Of a stretch of DNA of 64,000 nt, positions 34,858 through 43,202 are shown piece after piece (within the stretch, counting starts at the first letter, position 1; the number at the start of each line of letters is the position of its first letter). The DNA is from Bacteroidaceae bacterium (GTDB taxonomy: Bacteria; Bacteroidota; Bacteroidia; Bacteroidales; Bacteroidaceae), in contig JAGCGS010000068.1 of the NCBI GenBank assembly GCA_017649485.1, positions 1-64,000 of the forward strand, in the 5' to 3' direction. The position numbers were made by a program, and so were the translations under genes. Below the pieces are notes generated by a model that was not told where the DNA came from, made no database searches, and worked only from the letters and a program-made list of their open reading frames with translations.

Positions 34858-34972
34858 AACTTGGGAACGTAGGAACTTTTCGATGAGCAAAGATAGCATG
34901 ATGGTTCTCACGCTTAGCGTGGGCTGCTATCATTGCATCTGCTCATAAAGGTTTTCCTACGACCTCCAAGTT
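34858..34972 (+). ncRNA. Structured leader RNA: five nested helices
   Basis: Complementary pairs nest in order: AACTTGG/CCAAGTT (34858/34966), CGTAGGAA/TTCCTACG (34868/34954), TGAGCA/TGCTCA (34884/34940), GATAGCA/TGCTATC (34892/34925), CTCACGC/GCGTGGG (34907/34917). This makes one long interrupted hairpin of 115 nt in the 5' leader of the BspA-like gene, ending about 77 nt before its ATG. It matches no riboswitch class I recognise. Confidence 0.6.
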
Positions 34973-35049
34973 AGAATGTGGTGCATACAGTGCCACGCTT
35001 CTATTTTGTTAACCAATAATCCATTTGGTACTGATGGCAATACGAAGCC

Positions 35050-38000
35050 ATGAAAAAGCTTTTAATTAACTCGGTTTATTCTTTGTGTGTCTGTTGTATG
35101 GCAATCTTGATGCCATTCGGCTTAACAGCTTGCAGCAATGATGAGTTTGCTGACTATAAGAAAGATGGAGACCTCAAGTCATTTACCTCTTTCACAGCTA
35201 CCCTTGACGATGTAGCAGGAACACGAGCATATTTGGATGCTGAGGCGTCCAATGGTATTAGACGAGCTCATTGGGAGACAGGTGATGTTATTTCTGTGTA
35301 TAGCGATACCGATAAGACACTGAGGGAGTTTGTGCTGACAGAACTCAATGAGAGTGGCGTTGGTACGTTCACGGGCAAGGGGATTACAGGCAATCAGTTC
35401 TATGCTGTATTTGCGCCAAACAAGGATGTCGAAGTTGATGCAGATGACCCTAATGTGGTTCACATTAAAGGTGCTGCTTCCAATATAGTTGCCGACCAAG
35501 GCACTGTTGCCAACTTTACTGCGCCTATGGTGGCAACCTCAACAGGCAGCTCGTTTTCATTCCAGCAGATAACAGGTCTTGTAAAGATAACTGTGGGTAA
35601 TGTCCATCAGGTTGATGATCTCTTTTTCAGAGGCAGTAATCTTGAACCGATAGGTGAGGATTACTTGGTAGATATGTCGGATAATAAGCCCGTATTAAAG
35701 CTTGATGAAGGAGCCAATTCAGTAGGTTTTGGTCAAATCATCAAGAATTTGGATGACAATTTTGTGGATGTTTATTACATCCTGCCTCCAATGGTGTTTG
35801 AGAACGGCTTCTTGCTTACTATCAGTGGTGTTTACAAGGACGGCAATGGCTTCGAGATTGACAAGAGCTATGATTCCCGCTTTGAGGTCAAGGCCGGCAG
35901 CATCTCTTCGTTCTCAATGGTGGATGTAAGTGCTGAGTTAGAGGCACAGGGTAGTGATGAAATCATTGTCTTTGGCGACCCAGTTGTTAAGCAGATTTGT
36001 GTGGAGAATTGGGATACTAATGGGGATGGCGAGCTGAGCTATAAAGAAGTTGCTGCAGTGACAGACATCGGTCAGTTATTTAGAGAAAATACCGATATTG
36101 AGTCTTTCGATGAGTTCCAGTATTTCACAGGTGTGACATCAATTGGTGAATGGGCTTTTGCAAATTGTAGTAGCCTAACCAACATAATGTTACCTGAGAG
36201 TGTGGCATCAATTAGTGATTGGTCTTTTGTAAGTTGCGTTAGCTTAACAAGCTTTATGATACCTATCAACGTGACCTCCATAGGCAATCATGCTATTCAG
36301 AATTGCAGTAACTTGACAAGCATTGTGATACCAAAGAATGTGGCATCCATCGGAGATTATGCTTTTGCTACTAACCGTAACTTGACCAACATTATAGTTG
36401 ATAAGAATAACAGTTATTATGATTCTAGGAATGACTGTAATGCAATAATAGAGACAAAGAGTAATACTTTAGTTACTGGATGCGTTTCTACAGTCATCCC
36501 TAACAGCGTAACATCCATTGGTAATTATGCCTTTTATTGTTGCAAAGGTTTGTTAAGCTTTCTGATACCAGAGAATGTGACATCAATTGGTGAATGGGCT
36601 TTTACACTTTGTAGTAACCTGACCAGTATAGAGATACCGAACAGCGTGACAACTATTGGCAATAATGCTTTTACAAGATGCAGTAGCCTAACCAGCCTTG
36701 AGATACCAGAGGGTGTGACCTCAATTGGTGTTTCTGCTTTTTCTAGCTGCATTAACCTAACAAGTGTTAAGATACTCGAAAGTGTAACTTCAATTGGTGC
36801 TTCTGCTTTTTCTGGTTGCAATAGTTTGACCAGCATTCTGTTACCAGAAAGTTTAACATCAATTAACCCTAGTACTTTTAGTGACTGTAGCAGCCTAACC
36901 AGCATTGTGATACCAGAGGGTGTGACATCAATTGGTCAATGGGCTTTTCAACGTTGCAGTAGTCTAACCAGCTTCACGTGCTTGGCTACTTCTCCGCCAA
37001 CAATAGATAGAAATGTGTTTAATGGAGTGACTAGCCCCATTTATGTCCCGGCCATCTCAGTAGAAGCCTATAAGGCAGCTGATGGATGGAGTAACTATGC
37101 ATCCCAAATAAAGGCAATCCCTCTAGATGGAAACATTGTTTTTGCAGACAATAATGTGAAAGCTATTTGCGTGGAGAATTGGGATACTAATGGGGATGGC
37201 GAATTGAGCTATGCAGAGGCTGCTGCAGTGACGGACATCGGTCAGTTATTTAGAGAAAATACCGATATTGAGTCTTTCGATGAGTTCCAGTATTTCACAG
37301 GTGTGACATCAATTGGTTTTGGTGCTTTTGATGCTTGCAGCAGCTTGGCGAGTATTGTGATACCCGAGGGTGTTACATCAATTGGCATATATGCTTTTAG
37401 AGGTTGTAGCAGCCTGATTAGCATTGGGATACCTGATGGTGTTACATCTATTGGTATTGGTTCTTTTGATGGTTGCAGCAGCTTGACCAGCATAGTAATA
37501 CCCGAGGGTGTGACGTCTATTGGTTCTAGTACTTTTATTCGTTGCAGCAGCCTGACCAGTATTAAGATACCCGAGGGTGTGACAGCAATTGGTAGTTATG
37601 CTTTTAATGGTTGCAGCAGCCTGACGATCATTGAGTTACCAGAGGGTGTGACATCTATTGACAAATTTGCTTTTTGGGGTTGCAGTAGCCTGACCGATTT
37701 TAAGATACCCGAGGGTGTTACATCAATTGGAGATCATGCTTTTTCTACTTGTAGCAGCCTGACTAACATTAAGATACCCGAGAGTGTTACTTACATTGGC
37801 ATTCTAACTTTTATGGGATGTAGCAGCCTGACCAGCATTGAGATACCTGAGAGGGTGACATCAATTGGTGATGGTGCTTTTGAAAGTTGCAGCAAATTGA
37901 CCAGCATTGAAATACCTGAAGGTGTTACATCTATTGGTGAACGAGCGTTTTATAATTGCAAGAGTTTGACTAGTTTTTCATGCTTGGCTACAACTCCGCC

Positions 38001-38130
38001 GACATTAGGTAGTTATGTATTTAATGGAGTGACTAGCCCCATTTATGTCCCAGCCGTTTCTGTAGATGCCTATAAGGCAGCTGATGGATGGAGGGACTAT
38101 GCTGACCGAATCCAGGCAATACCTGAATAA
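35050..38130 (+). CDS. BspA-type leucine-rich repeat surface lipoprotein with two EF-hand-like modules
   Basis: 1026 residues. Lipoprotein signal with Cys28 in FGLTACSND. Residues about 45-300 form a beta-rich domain resembling the fimbrillin/Mfa-like N-terminal domain (FTATLDDVAGTRAYLD, AHWETGDVISVYS). Two large modules follow, about 310-685 and 700-1025. Each opens with ICVENWDTNGDGELSY, a dockerin/EF-hand-like Ca2+ loop, then runs through many LRR_5 (BspA) repeats of about 23 residues (SLTSIEIPEGVTSIGDGAF), and closes with TSPIYVPA.SV.AYKAADGW. Such proteins mediate adhesion to host or other cells. The two modules are near-identical in places at DNA level. Confidence 0.9.
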   Translation: MKKLLINSVYSLCVCCMAILMPFGLTACSNDEFADYKKDGDLKSFTSFTATLDDVAGTRAYLDAEASNGIRRAHWETGDVISVYSDTDKTLREFVLTELNESGVGTFTGKGITGNQFYAVFAPNKDVEVDADDPNVVHIKGAASNIVADQGTVANFTAPMVATSTGSSFSFQQITGLVKITVGNVHQVDDLFFRGSNLEPIGEDYLVDMSDNKPVLKLDEGANSVGFGQIIKNLDDNFVDVYYILPPMVFENGFLLTISGVYKDGNGFEIDKSYDSRFEVKAGSISSFSMVDVSAELEAQGSDEIIVFGDPVVKQICVENWDTNGDGELSYKEVAAVTDIGQLFRENTDIESFDEFQYFTGVTSIGEWAFANCSSLTNIMLPESVASISDWSFVSCVSLTSFMIPINVTSIGNHAIQNCSNLTSIVIPKNVASIGDYAFATNRNLTNIIVDKNNSYYDSRNDCNAIIETKSNTLVTGCVSTVIPNSVTSIGNYAFYCCKGLLSFLIPENVTSIGEWAFTLCSNLTSIEIPNSVTTIGNNAFTRCSSLTSLEIPEGVTSIGVSAFSSCINLTSVKILESVTSIGASAFSGCNSLTSILLPESLTSINPSTFSDCSSLTSIVIPEGVTSIGQWAFQRCSSLTSFTCLATSPPTIDRNVFNGVTSPIYVPAISVEAYKAADGWSNYASQIKAIPLDGNIVFADNNVKAICVENWDTNGDGELSYAEAAAVTDIGQLFRENTDIESFDEFQYFTGVTSIGFGAFDACSSLASIVIPEGVTSIGIYAFRGCSSLISIGIPDGVTSIGIGSFDGCSSLTSIVIPEGVTSIGSSTFIRCSSLTSIKIPEGVTAIGSYAFNGCSSLTIIELPEGVTSIDKFAFWGCSSLTDFKIPEGVTSIGDHAFSTCSSLTNIKIPESVTYIGILTFMGCSSLTSIEIPERVTSIGDGAFESCSKLTSIEIPEGVTSIGERAFYNCKSLTSFSCLATTPPTLGSYVFNGVTSPIYVPAVSVDAYKAADGWRDYADRIQAIPE
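36001..36137 (+). repeat. EF-hand module, copy 1 of an internal duplication
   Basis: This stretch (from GTGGAGAATTGGGATACTAA) recurs at 37171-37307 with only a handful of differences, mostly in one short segment. A second duplicated block links 36975-37092 with 37980-38095. The arrangement implies duplication of a module of about 1.0-1.2 kb. Confidence 0.85.
37171..37307 (+). repeat. EF-hand module, copy 2 of the internal duplication
   Basis: Partner of 36001-36137, near-identical from the DTNGDGEL calcium-loop codons to the first LRR unit. Confidence 0.85.
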
Positions 38131-38160
38131 CAACTTGCTCGGTCAGATTCGTTAGCGTAG

Positions 38161-38180
38161 CAATGGGGCTTGCCCCATTG
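38161..38180 (+). terminator. Hairpin after the BspA-like gene
   Basis: CAATGGGGC/GCCCCATTG, 9 bp stem with a 2-nt loop, 31 bp after the stop codon. The T tract is weak, so terminator function is tentative. Confidence 0.45.
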
Positions 38181-38206
38181 TTGTAGTGACTTCACCATTG
38201 ACCTCA

Positions 38207-38433
38207 CAAGGGGTCAAGACCCCTTGCTATCCTTTTTGGGCTTCGGGCTGAAAGGTCGCTTACCGTCAGCTGATGCCTTGTCAGGTGCCGCCTAATGAGT
38301 TGCCAACCAGAAGTTGGAGGGGATTTGTAATCCCCGACTGAGGAGTTGCCTGCTCGTTGTTGGAGGGGATTTGCAATCCCCATGTCGGATTATAAATCCG
38401 ACAATTCCATCCAGACGGATTGCAATTCCGTCT
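38207..38433. repeat. Cluster of five short palindromes
   Basis: Perfect hairpins CAAGGGGTC/GACCCCTTG (38207), GGGGATT/AATCCCC twice (38319 and 38365), GTCGGATT/AATCCGAC (38384) and AGACGGA/TCCGTCT (38413). They look like REP-type palindromes known from Prevotella and related genomes. No gene lies in 38131-38772. Confidence 0.7.
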
Positions 38434-38487
38434 GAACGGGTCGAGCATGCTTGAACTATGCCGAGCGTTAGCGATTTATCCAAATCC

Positions 38488-38566
38488 GTCTGAACATGTT
38501 GCTCTGTCTGAACGTGTTGACTAGACAGAACGTGTTACCCCGTCTGATGGTTTAACCTGACTGATG
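38488..38566. repeat. Degenerate 18-bp tandem repeats
   Basis: GTCTGAAC/GACAGAAC/GTCTGATG words begin at 38488, 38506, 38524 and 38542, exactly 18 bp apart, with a further GACTGATG at 38559. An outlying GTCTGAAC is at 38430, separated by the dispersed repeat CCGAGCGTTAGCGATTTAT (38461-38479). Confidence 0.6.
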
Positions 38567-38629
38567 AATTGCCTGCTTTCTTACTTTGGGGTAGCAATGA
38601 CTATCTAACTATTCTCGGTCCTGATTGAC

Positions 38630-38682
38630 CTCCGACCTCAAGCTCGTTCAGCTCCGACCTGAGCACCGCTGAGCTCCGACCT
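38630..38682. repeat. 22-bp tandem repeat, three units
   Basis: CTCCGACCT at 38630, 38652 and 38674, a strict 22-bp period with partly conserved spacers (AGC.C....GAG). Confidence 0.65.
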
Positions 38683-38713
38683 GAGTGTGTGAAAGGATGT
38701 TGCATTAATAATA

Positions 38714-38745
38714 GGGGAGGCTACCTTGATGAAGGAGCCTCCCCA
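38714..38745 (-). terminator. Terminator of the GH3 gene
   Basis: AGGGGAGGCT (38714-38723) pairs with AGCCTCCCC (38737-38745), lying just downstream of the minus-strand GH3 stop. Confidence 0.7.
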
Positions 38746-38772
38746 TGAATTATGCCTTAAATAAAAAACTTA

Positions 38773-41103
38773 TTACTTATAAGCTGCTACGCGAGCATCG
38801 TTGATAACGCCGCTCCAGTTCATACCGAAAGCGTAGTCATAGATGTTGCCATCGGCATCTTTGTAGCAAACCATGTCGCGAGGAACGTCCTCGTTCTGCT
38901 GCTCAACCGTCTTCATATCAGCAGGCATCTGCATTGGCAGCAAGCCTGAAGGCTCGTTCTTGCCACTGATGATGTCGAAGATAGCCTGGTTCTGTACACC
39001 AAATGAAATCAGTATAGCATCAGCCTTGCCTTCGAACTCAGCAGGAACCACAGGCTTGCCTGTATTCAGCACCACGATAACAGGCTTGTTGCCCATCTGA
39101 CGCTTGGTGTCGAGGATAATCTTCAGGTCATCCTTATTGCTGGTCTTCACGGTCTTACCCTTGTATGTACGGTTGGTAAACTTCTCCAATGGGTCACCAC
39201 CTGCGATAGAGGTAGCACGAGCGAAAGAAGCGGTATAGTCGTTATACTGCAAGCTGATAGGCACATAACCATTGCCACCACGCTTTACATCATCTGTGCT
39301 ATAACCCACGCCACTGTTAGGTGACTGAATGAACGCAATGGCAAAGTCTGCCTGAGCAGGACTCTCAACCACATCGAAATACTTCTTAACGAGGTCGAGG
39401 TTCACTGGGTCAACCCACTTGTCCTCGCCAGTCATACCGAAGAAACCTTGGCTCTGTGTCATGTGACGCTTTGGAATATAGACTTTCTTCTTGCTATCTG
39501 ACTGAGGCAGGGCTTTGTTGTGGTTCTTCAGCATAACCACAGACTTGAGCTGAGCCTCATAGCCAGCCTGCATGAACTCGCTCTTGCCCAAAGTAGCAGT
39601 AGATTCTTCTGGGTCAAGATATGGGTTCTCGAACAGACCTGTACGGAACACATTCAGCAAAAGACGATAAGCTGACTTCTGGAAACGAGCATCCGCGCTT
39701 TCCTTGCCAAAGTCTCTCACCCACATTTGGTAAGCCTCGAGTACAGGGCCTTTGTCGTTATTACCACCAAACTGGTCAACGCCAGCCTTCAGAATCTCGT
39801 AGTGACGCTCTGCCACGCTCAGGTTCTCAACACCCCAGCACTTGCCATCGAAAGCTTCAACAGCCTTGTTGTCGGCAGTAATCATCCAGTCGGTACAAAC
39901 CACACCGTCGAAGTTGTTCTCAGTACGCAACTGATCCTCAATCATCCACTTGCTATAGCTACCGCCACGGTTGTCGCCACTTGGATCCTGGTTCCACAGA
40001 ATACTATAGATAGGCATCACAGCAGAAGCCATGCCTGTGCCATCTTCCAGCTTGAAGGCACCCTCTGTGAATGATACTTTATGCTCATTCAGGTTCTGAC
40101 CTGGATAAACAGCATACTTGCCATAGTTGTAGTGAGAGTCGCGACCTGCTTCCTGAGCACCATAACCATACCAGTGCTTCACCATGGCATTCACACTTTG
40201 ATAACCCCAAGCACCATCGATGCGGTAGCCCTCTGGAGAGGTCTGGAAACCATCGCAGTAAGCACGGGCCAAGTCAGTAGCCAACTTGGTGCCTTCGCCA
40301 TAAGTTCCACTGAAACGGCTCCAACGAGGATCAGTAGCCAAGTCAACCTGTGGAGAAAGGGCAGTAGCGATACCCAAAGCGCGATATTCCTCAGCGGCGA
40401 TGTAGCCAAACTTCTTCATCAAGACTGGATCGAATGTTGCAGCCATACCCAATGAAGAAGGCCACAGGGAAATCTGGCCACCTGCACCATAGTTATACTC
40501 AGCATCTGATGAAGTCTCATGACGAGGGTCAGAGCTGTTGTTGGCAGGGATACCATGATTCAAGCCCTCAACGAAAGCCTGCACGTTGTTGTTCCACTCA
40601 GCTGCTATGGCTGGACTTTCTACACGAGTTACCAGCACAGCACGCAGGTTGTCTTCCTGCAGGAACTTTTTCTGAGCATCAGACAAGTCAGAAGCTTTTG
40701 CACCACTCTCGGCATAAGGCTTACCGTTATAGGTAACACCTCCGCCTCTGCCACCCATAGAAGCAGCAGGGATTGACTGGTGAGCACTGTAGAGCATCAA
40801 GCCAGCAATCTCTTCTGTTGACAGTTGAGATGCCAGATTGGTGGCTCTTGTCTTTGGGTCTAAACGCCAATCCTCATAAGGATCGAGCACGCCATTGCGA
40901 TTCAAGTCCTTGAAAGCATAGCCTTTGTCGGTGAGCAATGTTACACCAGAGGCAGGAGAATAGCCAAGGGTTTGTCCACCCTTCTGAATGACCAGATTGT
41001 AAGAGCCTTTTTGCTCTTCAGTCCACTTCTTACCATCACAGCTGCTCAAGATGAGGCATGAGCAAGTTGCAACAGCGAACAGCATTGAAAACAGTTTTTT
41101 CAT
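38773..41103 (-). CDS. Glycoside hydrolase family 3 lipoprotein (beta-glucosidase/beta-xylosidase type)
   Basis: 776 residues. Lipoprotein signal with Cys22 (LILSSCDGKK), a short N-terminal EF-hand-like element DLNRNGVLDPYEDW, a GH3 N-terminal TIM barrel with the nucleophile in GVVCTDWM (the family's SDW motif), then the GH3 C-terminal sandwich domain (KSVVMLKNHNKALP onward, ending about 770). It cleaves beta-linked glucosides or xylosides from the non-reducing end, probably in the periplasm or on the surface. The ATG at 41103 gives the lipoprotein signal; the longer form does not. No SusCD genes adjoin it, so it is not part of an obvious polysaccharide locus. Confidence 0.9.
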   Translation of the reverse strand: MKKLFSMLFAVATCSCLILSSCDGKKWTEEQKGSYNLVIQKGGQTLGYSPASGVTLLTDKGYAFKDLNRNGVLDPYEDWRLDPKTRATNLASQLSTEEIAGLMLYSAHQSIPAASMGGRGGGVTYNGKPYAESGAKASDLSDAQKKFLQEDNLRAVLVTRVESPAIAAEWNNNVQAFVEGLNHGIPANNSSDPRHETSSDAEYNYGAGGQISLWPSSLGMAATFDPVLMKKFGYIAAEEYRALGIATALSPQVDLATDPRWSRFSGTYGEGTKLATDLARAYCDGFQTSPEGYRIDGAWGYQSVNAMVKHWYGYGAQEAGRDSHYNYGKYAVYPGQNLNEHKVSFTEGAFKLEDGTGMASAVMPIYSILWNQDPSGDNRGGSYSKWMIEDQLRTENNFDGVVCTDWMITADNKAVEAFDGKCWGVENLSVAERHYEILKAGVDQFGGNNDKGPVLEAYQMWVRDFGKESADARFQKSAYRLLLNVFRTGLFENPYLDPEESTATLGKSEFMQAGYEAQLKSVVMLKNHNKALPQSDSKKKVYIPKRHMTQSQGFFGMTGEDKWVDPVNLDLVKKYFDVVESPAQADFAIAFIQSPNSGVGYSTDDVKRGGNGYVPISLQYNDYTASFARATSIAGGDPLEKFTNRTYKGKTVKTSNKDDLKIILDTKRQMGNKPVIVVLNTGKPVVPAEFEGKADAILISFGVQNQAIFDIISGKNEPSGLLPMQMPADMKTVEQQNEDVPRDMVCYKDADGNIYDYAFGMNWSGVINDARVAAYK

Positions 41104-41137
41104 TCTTATTTGTTTTTTTAGTAAGTATATTTGTTGG

Positions 41138-41145
41138 CAAAGATA
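41138..41145 (-). promoter_or_regulatory. -7 box of the GH3 gene
   Basis: Minus strand TATCTTTG, 35 bp before the ATG; -33 not clear. Confidence 0.5.
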
Positions 41146-41179
41146 CAACTTTATTTTTAATTAAAGCTAACAATGGGCT

Positions 41180-41926
41180 TCATTTCTCCAACGATCTCTC
41201 ACTTAAAAACTGGTTAAACGCATCTTTGTATCCTTCGCTTACGGGAATATAGGTGTTCTTATCCATAACTATGCGACCACGCTCTATCTGTTGAATCTTT
41301 TGCAGATTTACGATATAGGAGCGATGTACACGCATAAAATCTTTGGGCAGACGTTCTTCTAATTTCTTCATACTCAGTAGAGCGATCACAGGCTTTGCTT
41401 CTCCGTCAAGGAAGATGCGGAGATACTCACTCATGGCTTCCACATAACGAATGTGAGGGATGTCGATGCGTACCATCCGATAATCCGACTTGACGAATAG
41501 CACATCATTTTCTTCTTTGGCTACTTGGGCAGTTGCCGAAGGTTGCCCTATAGGCTCCTGCCTGTGCGTGAGTTGGTACATGCGAAGAACCTTGTTGGCA
41601 GCTCGTTGGAAATCGTCGAGTCCGAAAGGCTTGAGCAAGTAATCTACGGCATCCACCTTATACCCCTCAATGGCATATTCCGAATAGGCGGTGGTGAATA
41701 CCACAAGCGGTGGGTTCAAGAACGATTTCACAAAGTCCAAGCCGTTGAGGTCTGGCATGTTGATATCTATGAAAATAGCATCAATCTGTTTATCTGCTAA
41801 TATCTTAGAGGCGTTAAGTGCACTCATGCAAGAGTCTTCCAACTTCAGGAAAGGAATCTTGCTGATGTATGTCTTCAGCTGTTCCAAAGCTAAGGGTTCG
41901 TCATCTATTGCCAAGCATCGTATCAT
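41180..41926 (-). CDS. LytTR-family response regulator (second pair)
   Basis: 248 residues. Receiver domain with AIDDEPLALEQL, phosphoacceptor Asp54 (IFIDINMPDLNG) and Lys in DYLLKPFGLDDF; LytTR domain about 140-245 with FMRVHRSYIVNLQKI. It overlaps the kinase gene by 26 nt, so translation is coupled. Similar in plan to the regulator at 10881-11615, but the DNA-binding halves differ, consistent with a different operator. The probable target is the lipoprotein gene just upstream of the kinase (direct repeat at 45116-45147). Confidence 0.92.
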   Translation of the reverse strand: MIRCLAIDDEPLALEQLKTYISKIPFLKLEDSCMSALNASKILADKQIDAIFIDINMPDLNGLDFVKSFLNPPLVVFTTAYSEYAIEGYKVDAVDYLLKPFGLDDFQRAANKVLRMYQLTHRQEPIGQPSATAQVAKEENDVLFVKSDYRMVRIDIPHIRYVEAMSEYLRIFLDGEAKPVIALLSMKKLEERLPKDFMRVHRSYIVNLQKIQQIERGRIVMDKNTYIPVSEGYKDAFNQFLSERSLEK

Positions 41927-43121
41927 TTTTCACAGGTATTTTTAGTGTAACTTCATATCTGTTATCATGCGCTAATGTCATGAAGAAGTAGTCTTTGCCG
42001 TAAATAAGTTGCAGGCGTTTTTTCACATTATCTAATCCGATTCCGCTATATGGGTCTTTGATGCCTTTACGCCCTTCTATGGGATTCATGCTGTTTTCGC
42101 AGTGGAAATGAAGATAGTCATCCTGTAATTGCATCTCTACATGAACAAACGATTCCTGCTCATAGCTTACCCCATGTTTGAAGGCATTCTCAATAAAAGG
42201 AATGAAAAGTAAAGGGGGTACTTCAACGCCTGGTACATCTTCAGGCATCGCTACCTCTACAGTTACCCTGTCGGTATATCTCAATCGCATCAAAGCAATG
42301 TATTGCTTGAGAAAGTCTATTTCCTTGCTCAGCAGGATGGTAGGCCTGGAACTATCGTACAACACATAGCGCATCAATTTGGATAATTCGATAATGGTAG
42401 ATTTTGCTTTATCGGGATCTATATCCACCAGCGCATGGATATTATTGAGCGTGTTCATGAAGAAGTGAGGGTTGATTTGATACTTCAGATACTCCAACTC
42501 TTGTTGCAACTTCTGACGCTCTAATTCCTTAAGTTCATCTTCCCTTCTGCGTTGTTTGAAATAGAGCATGATACCTAAATTAACTCCCATCATCAGCAAT
42601 GCTACGAATATCTTCGACAGTTTATCTTGTATCAACATAGGAGGTTCTCCGTCACGCAGCATTTCGCGAGGTTCGTCAAAGCCATTAGGCTTCTCAGGAG
42701 GGATATTGCTGAAGTTAGGTACCTCTCCTTGTACCAATGGAGGTGCAGGAGCTCTTCTCCCATCTCTCATTTCCATCTGCTCTGGAGGTGGTGGCCCTTG
42801 TCTGTCAGGACGTTGGTTCCATACATAGATGGCGAAGAGGAGCAACGCACAGCCAGCTATGCTCAGATAGGTGAGTTTTTTGTTTTCGTGTACAATCAGA
42901 GGTGCAATGAGCCAATCATGAATGATAAATAGAATAAGGAAAGGCAAGTATTCTTTCCATGTCCTCAGCACTTCTGCCCAATTAAAATTGGCATCAGGCA
43001 GTCCGTTGGTACGGTAATATGCACCAAGTAAAGGAAGAGCAAACACCAGAGCCCAAAGCACCGCATAGCTTAGTTTCTCTTCAAGAATCAGCTTGTCTAT
43101 TTTGGAAAAGAGTCTTATCAT
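41901..43121 (-). CDS. LytS-type sensor histidine kinase (second pair)
   Basis: 406 residues. About three hydrophobic segments in residues 20-105, a Pro/Met-rich extracytoplasmic loop (about 104-165, PPPPEQMEMRDGRRAPAPP), another segment at 170-188, a short coiled coil, phosphoacceptor QINPHFFMNTLNNIHAL with His219, N box FIENAFKHGV and G box SGIGLDNVKKRL. The Pro/Met-rich loop is not usual for the family and may be the sensing part. ATG at 43121 is preferred over GTG at 43133. Confidence 0.88.
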   Translation of the reverse strand: MIRLFSKIDKLILEEKLSYAVLWALVFALPLLGAYYRTNGLPDANFNWAEVLRTWKEYLPFLILFIIHDWLIAPLIVHENKKLTYLSIAGCALLLFAIYVWNQRPDRQGPPPPEQMEMRDGRRAPAPPLVQGEVPNFSNIPPEKPNGFDEPREMLRDGEPPMLIQDKLSKIFVALLMMGVNLGIMLYFKQRRREDELKELERQKLQQELEYLKYQINPHFFMNTLNNIHALVDIDPDKAKSTIIELSKLMRYVLYDSSRPTILLSKEIDFLKQYIALMRLRYTDRVTVEVAMPEDVPGVEVPPLLFIPFIENAFKHGVSYEQESFVHVEMQLQDDYLHFHCENSMNPIEGRKGIKDPYSGIGLDNVKKRLQLIYGKDYFFMTLAHDNRYEVTLKIPVKNDTMLGNR

Positions 43122-43141
43122 CTCACTATTCACGCTGTAAA

Positions 43142-43193
43142 AATAAGCAGTTGGCAGCTAATTTCCAAAAGAAATGCCACCAAACTGCTTATT
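43142..43193 (-). terminator. Hairpin between the beta-helix lipoprotein gene and the kinase gene
   Basis: AATAAGCAGTT...AACTGCTTATT with inner GGCAGC/GCCACC pairing, placed between two genes of the same direction. It would end the lipoprotein transcript or let only part of it continue into the kinase. Confidence 0.65.
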
Positions 43194-43202
43194 GTATTTG
43201 GT

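Noticed and set aside
36072-37493. Minus-strand repetitive ORFs across the BspA gene (MLVKLLQ-type repeats)
   Set aside because: They mirror the LRR_5 repeat of the true gene on the opposite strand.
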